This document shows positions 6,501 through 7,639 of a stretch of DNA of 7,639 bases, one piece after another. The position numbers were made by a program, and so were the translations under genes. How positions within the stretch are numbered: the first letter of the stretch is position 1; each line of letters begins with the position of its first letter. The notes under the pieces are model-generated. The model saw only the letters and a list, made by a program, of their open reading frames with translations, was not told the DNA's origin and searched no databases. The DNA is from Flavobacterium sp. (lineage in GTDB: Bacteria > Bacteroidota > Bacteroidia > Flavobacteriales > Flavobacteriaceae). Location: positions 1 to 7,639 of the forward strand of contig JAIXTU010000414.1 in NCBI GenBank assembly GCA_027483785.1, in the 5' to 3' direction.

Positions 6501-6730
6501 TGAACGAACTTAAAAATTCAAATGGTAAACCACAGAAATCGCTACAACAGCGATTTCTGTTCGTTATAGGTATTCTGTTTTTTCTAGCATACCTCGTTTT
6601 AGGTCTAATGATTATACTCCTAAAATCAATTCCATTTAACATTTCCGATAATTACCGAATCCTCTTAGGTTCGGTGGTTATCATCTACGCCTTTTTCAGA
6701 TTCATCAGATTATTTCAACAATATAAGTAA
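6500..6730 (+). CDS. Small two-helix membrane protein of the TonB operon, unknown function
   Basis: This 76-residue protein consists mostly of two hydrophobic helices, about 19-41 (FLFVIGILFFLAYLVLGLMI...) and 53-67 (RILLGSVVIIYAFF), joined by a short loop (KSIPFNISDNY). It has a polar N-terminus (NELKNSNGKPQKSLQQ) and a basic C-terminus (RFIRLFQQYK), suggesting both ends are in the cytoplasm. The start is GTG at 6500, overlapping the tonB stop by one base (TAGTG); no in-frame ATG occurs before codon 37, which lies inside the first helix. The next gene begins 4 bases after its stop. This packing is the best evidence that it is real and belongs to the TonB operon. No known domain was recognised. 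It might be an accessory factor of the motor or help the lipoprotein that follows, but neither is shown by the sequence. Confidence 0.75.
   Translation: MNELKNSNGKPQKSLQQRFLFVIGILFFLAYLVLGLMIILLKSIPFNISDNYRILLGSVVIIYAFFRFIRLFQQYK
6532..6560 (+). repeat. Perfect 12-bp inverted repeat (hairpin) at the start of the small membrane protein gene
   Basis: ACAGAAATCGCT (6532-6543) and AGCGATTTCTGT (6549-6560) are exact reverse complements, separated by the loop ACAAC. In mRNA this would form a strong 12-bp stem with a 5-base loop, beginning 32 bases after the tonB stop and covering codons 11-21 of the downstream gene. No T-run follows directly (the first, six T, is at 6578-6583), so it is not a standard intrinsic terminator. 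It could act as a processing or stability element that sets tonB mRNA level apart from the later genes. Confidence 0.6.
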
Positions 6731-6734
6731 CACC

Positions 6735-7639
6735 ATGAGATCATTTTTCTATATCGCAATCCTTGTACTGACAGTTGCTTGTGGTAATTCTAAAGAACCA
6801 ACAACGGATACCATTCTTAAAGGTAAGGTTAGTATTCTGGTAGAAAATTCAATGTTGCCTATTGTTGAAGAACAAGAACAAGTTTTTGAAAGCCAATATC
6901 AAGCCAACATAACGCTGATTCCCGCAACCGAGTCGCAAATCAGCGCAAACATGTCGGCCGATAAAAATCGAATCGCTTTTCTGCCACGCCGACTAACAAC
7001 TTCCGAAGAGCAGGCATTCAAGAAGAAAAACATCAGCGGAAAAATCACCTTTTTTGCATTCGATGCCTTAGTCTTCTTTCAAGCAAGAACGGTTTCAGAC
7101 ACACTCCTTAAAGAAGAAGCAGTCTACGAGCTCGTAAAAGGGCAAAACGTCGCAAACAAACGACTTGTGTTCTGTAATGCCGACTTGAGTCTTCTTGAGA
7201 ACATCAAACGCAAAGAAAACATCACTAAACTCGAATCGGCAAACGTTTCAGGTTTTGATACAGAGATTGACGTCGCTAATTATCTGCTAAAAAATCAGAA
7301 TGCCATTGGCGTATTACCTCTAAATCGCGTACTTTCGCCATCTTTCGAGTTTGAGCAAATTTTGCCGAAACTTCGAGCCATGGCGGTAAAAAGTGTTAAA
7401 AAAGCAGATAAGCGCGAAAACTATTTTAAACCCAATCAGGCCAATATCGCCGAGGGTTTATATCCGTTTTCACGAACGCTATATCTGTTAAATTATCAAG
7501 GTCGCCCGGGTTTAGGTATGGGATTTGCCTCATTTATCGCAGGAGACATCGGTCAGCGAATCGTTCTGAAATCAGGTTTGGTGCCAGTAACGATTCCTCC
7601 AAGAATAATTGCAACAAGAAAGAAAATTATCAAAAATTA
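6735..7639 (+). CDS. PstS-family substrate-binding lipoprotein of the TonB operon (3' end beyond window)
   Basis: The frame is open from the ATG at 6735 to the window end: 301 full codons without a stop. The protein starts with a short signal (RSFFYIAILVLTVA) ending at a lipobox-like TVAC, with C16 the likely lipidated residue. The rest resembles periplasmic PstS phosphate-binding proteins: KVSILVENSMLPIVEEQ (31-47), NVSGFDTEIDVANYL (170-184) before NAIGVLPLN, PNQANIAEGLYPFSRTLYLL (233-252), and FIAGDIGQRIVLKSGLVP (267-284), the standard PstS ending, so few residues should be missing. At the place where PstS has its Ser/Thr-rich phosphate loop, this protein reads LVFCNADLSLLENI (144-157). Phosphate as ligand is therefore uncertain. 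No ABC permease or ATPase gene is in the window. It lies 4 bases after the small membrane protein gene, so it probably belongs to the TonB operon. Confidence 0.85.
   Translation, partial: MRSFFYIAILVLTVACGNSKEPTTDTILKGKVSILVENSMLPIVEEQEQVFESQYQANITLIPATESQISANMSADKNRIAFLPRRLTTSEEQAFKKKNISGKITFFAFDALVFFQARTVSDTLLKEEAVYELVKGQNVANKRLVFCNADLSLLENIKRKENITKLESANVSGFDTEIDVANYLLKNQNAIGVLPLNRVLSPSFEFEQILPKLRAMAVKSVKKADKRENYFKPNQANIAEGLYPFSRTLYLLNYQGRPGLGMGFASFIAGDIGQRIVLKSGLVPVTIPPRIIATRKKIIKN

Noticed and set aside
6597..6625. Inverted repeat TTTTAGG ... CCTAAAA inside the small membrane protein gene
   Set aside because: Seven A/T-rich base pairs around a 15-base loop in A/T-rich coding DNA; probably chance.

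Overview
The window comes from the chromosome of a member of the Bacteroidota. Four things point there: the exbB-exbD-exbD-tonB gene order with Bacteroidota-type proteins (an ExbB with an extra N-terminal membrane helix, a TonB that begins with a FEGRNKEYGAYELRK cytoplasmic motif), a PstS-family lipoprotein attached to that cluster, start codons without Shine-Dalgarno sequences but with A/T-rich leaders, and TAnnTTTG-type -7 promoter elements. The class (Flavobacteriia, Sphingobacteriia or Chitinophagia) cannot be fixed from the sequence alone.

Left half (1-3280), minus strand, read right to left: a HerA-like ATPase of the YjgR/DUF853 family, a small cupin protein that lacks most cupin histidine ligands, and a type II NADH dehydrogenase. 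The three follow each other with gaps of 57 and 38 bases and may be co-transcribed, although a -7-like element just before ndh suggests it can also be transcribed alone. Their functions are not obviously linked. At the left edge, 16 codons in the plus direction may be the tail of a convergent gene.

Middle (3281-3641): an A/T-rich divergent intergenic region of 361 bases. It holds a plausible promoter for the right-hand operon, a weaker candidate for the left-hand one, and no recognisable gene.

Right half (3642-7639), plus strand: exbB, exbD1, exbD2, tonB, a 76-residue two-helix membrane protein and a PstS-family lipoprotein cut by the window end. ExbB and the two ExbD proteins would form the proton-driven inner-membrane motor, and TonB would carry the force across the periplasm to outer-membrane TonB-dependent transporters. 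The last two genes are tightly packed behind tonB (a 1-base stop/start overlap, then a 4-base gap). Their place in the same operon suggests a shared job, but their function is not known. A perfect 12-bp hairpin lies inside the start of the 76-residue gene and may separate expression of the motor genes from what follows.

No mobile element, CRISPR array, rRNA or tRNA was seen. Most of the window is ordinary core genome. The points most worth a second look are the hairpin, the small membrane protein, and the altered ligand region of the PstS-like lipoprotein.
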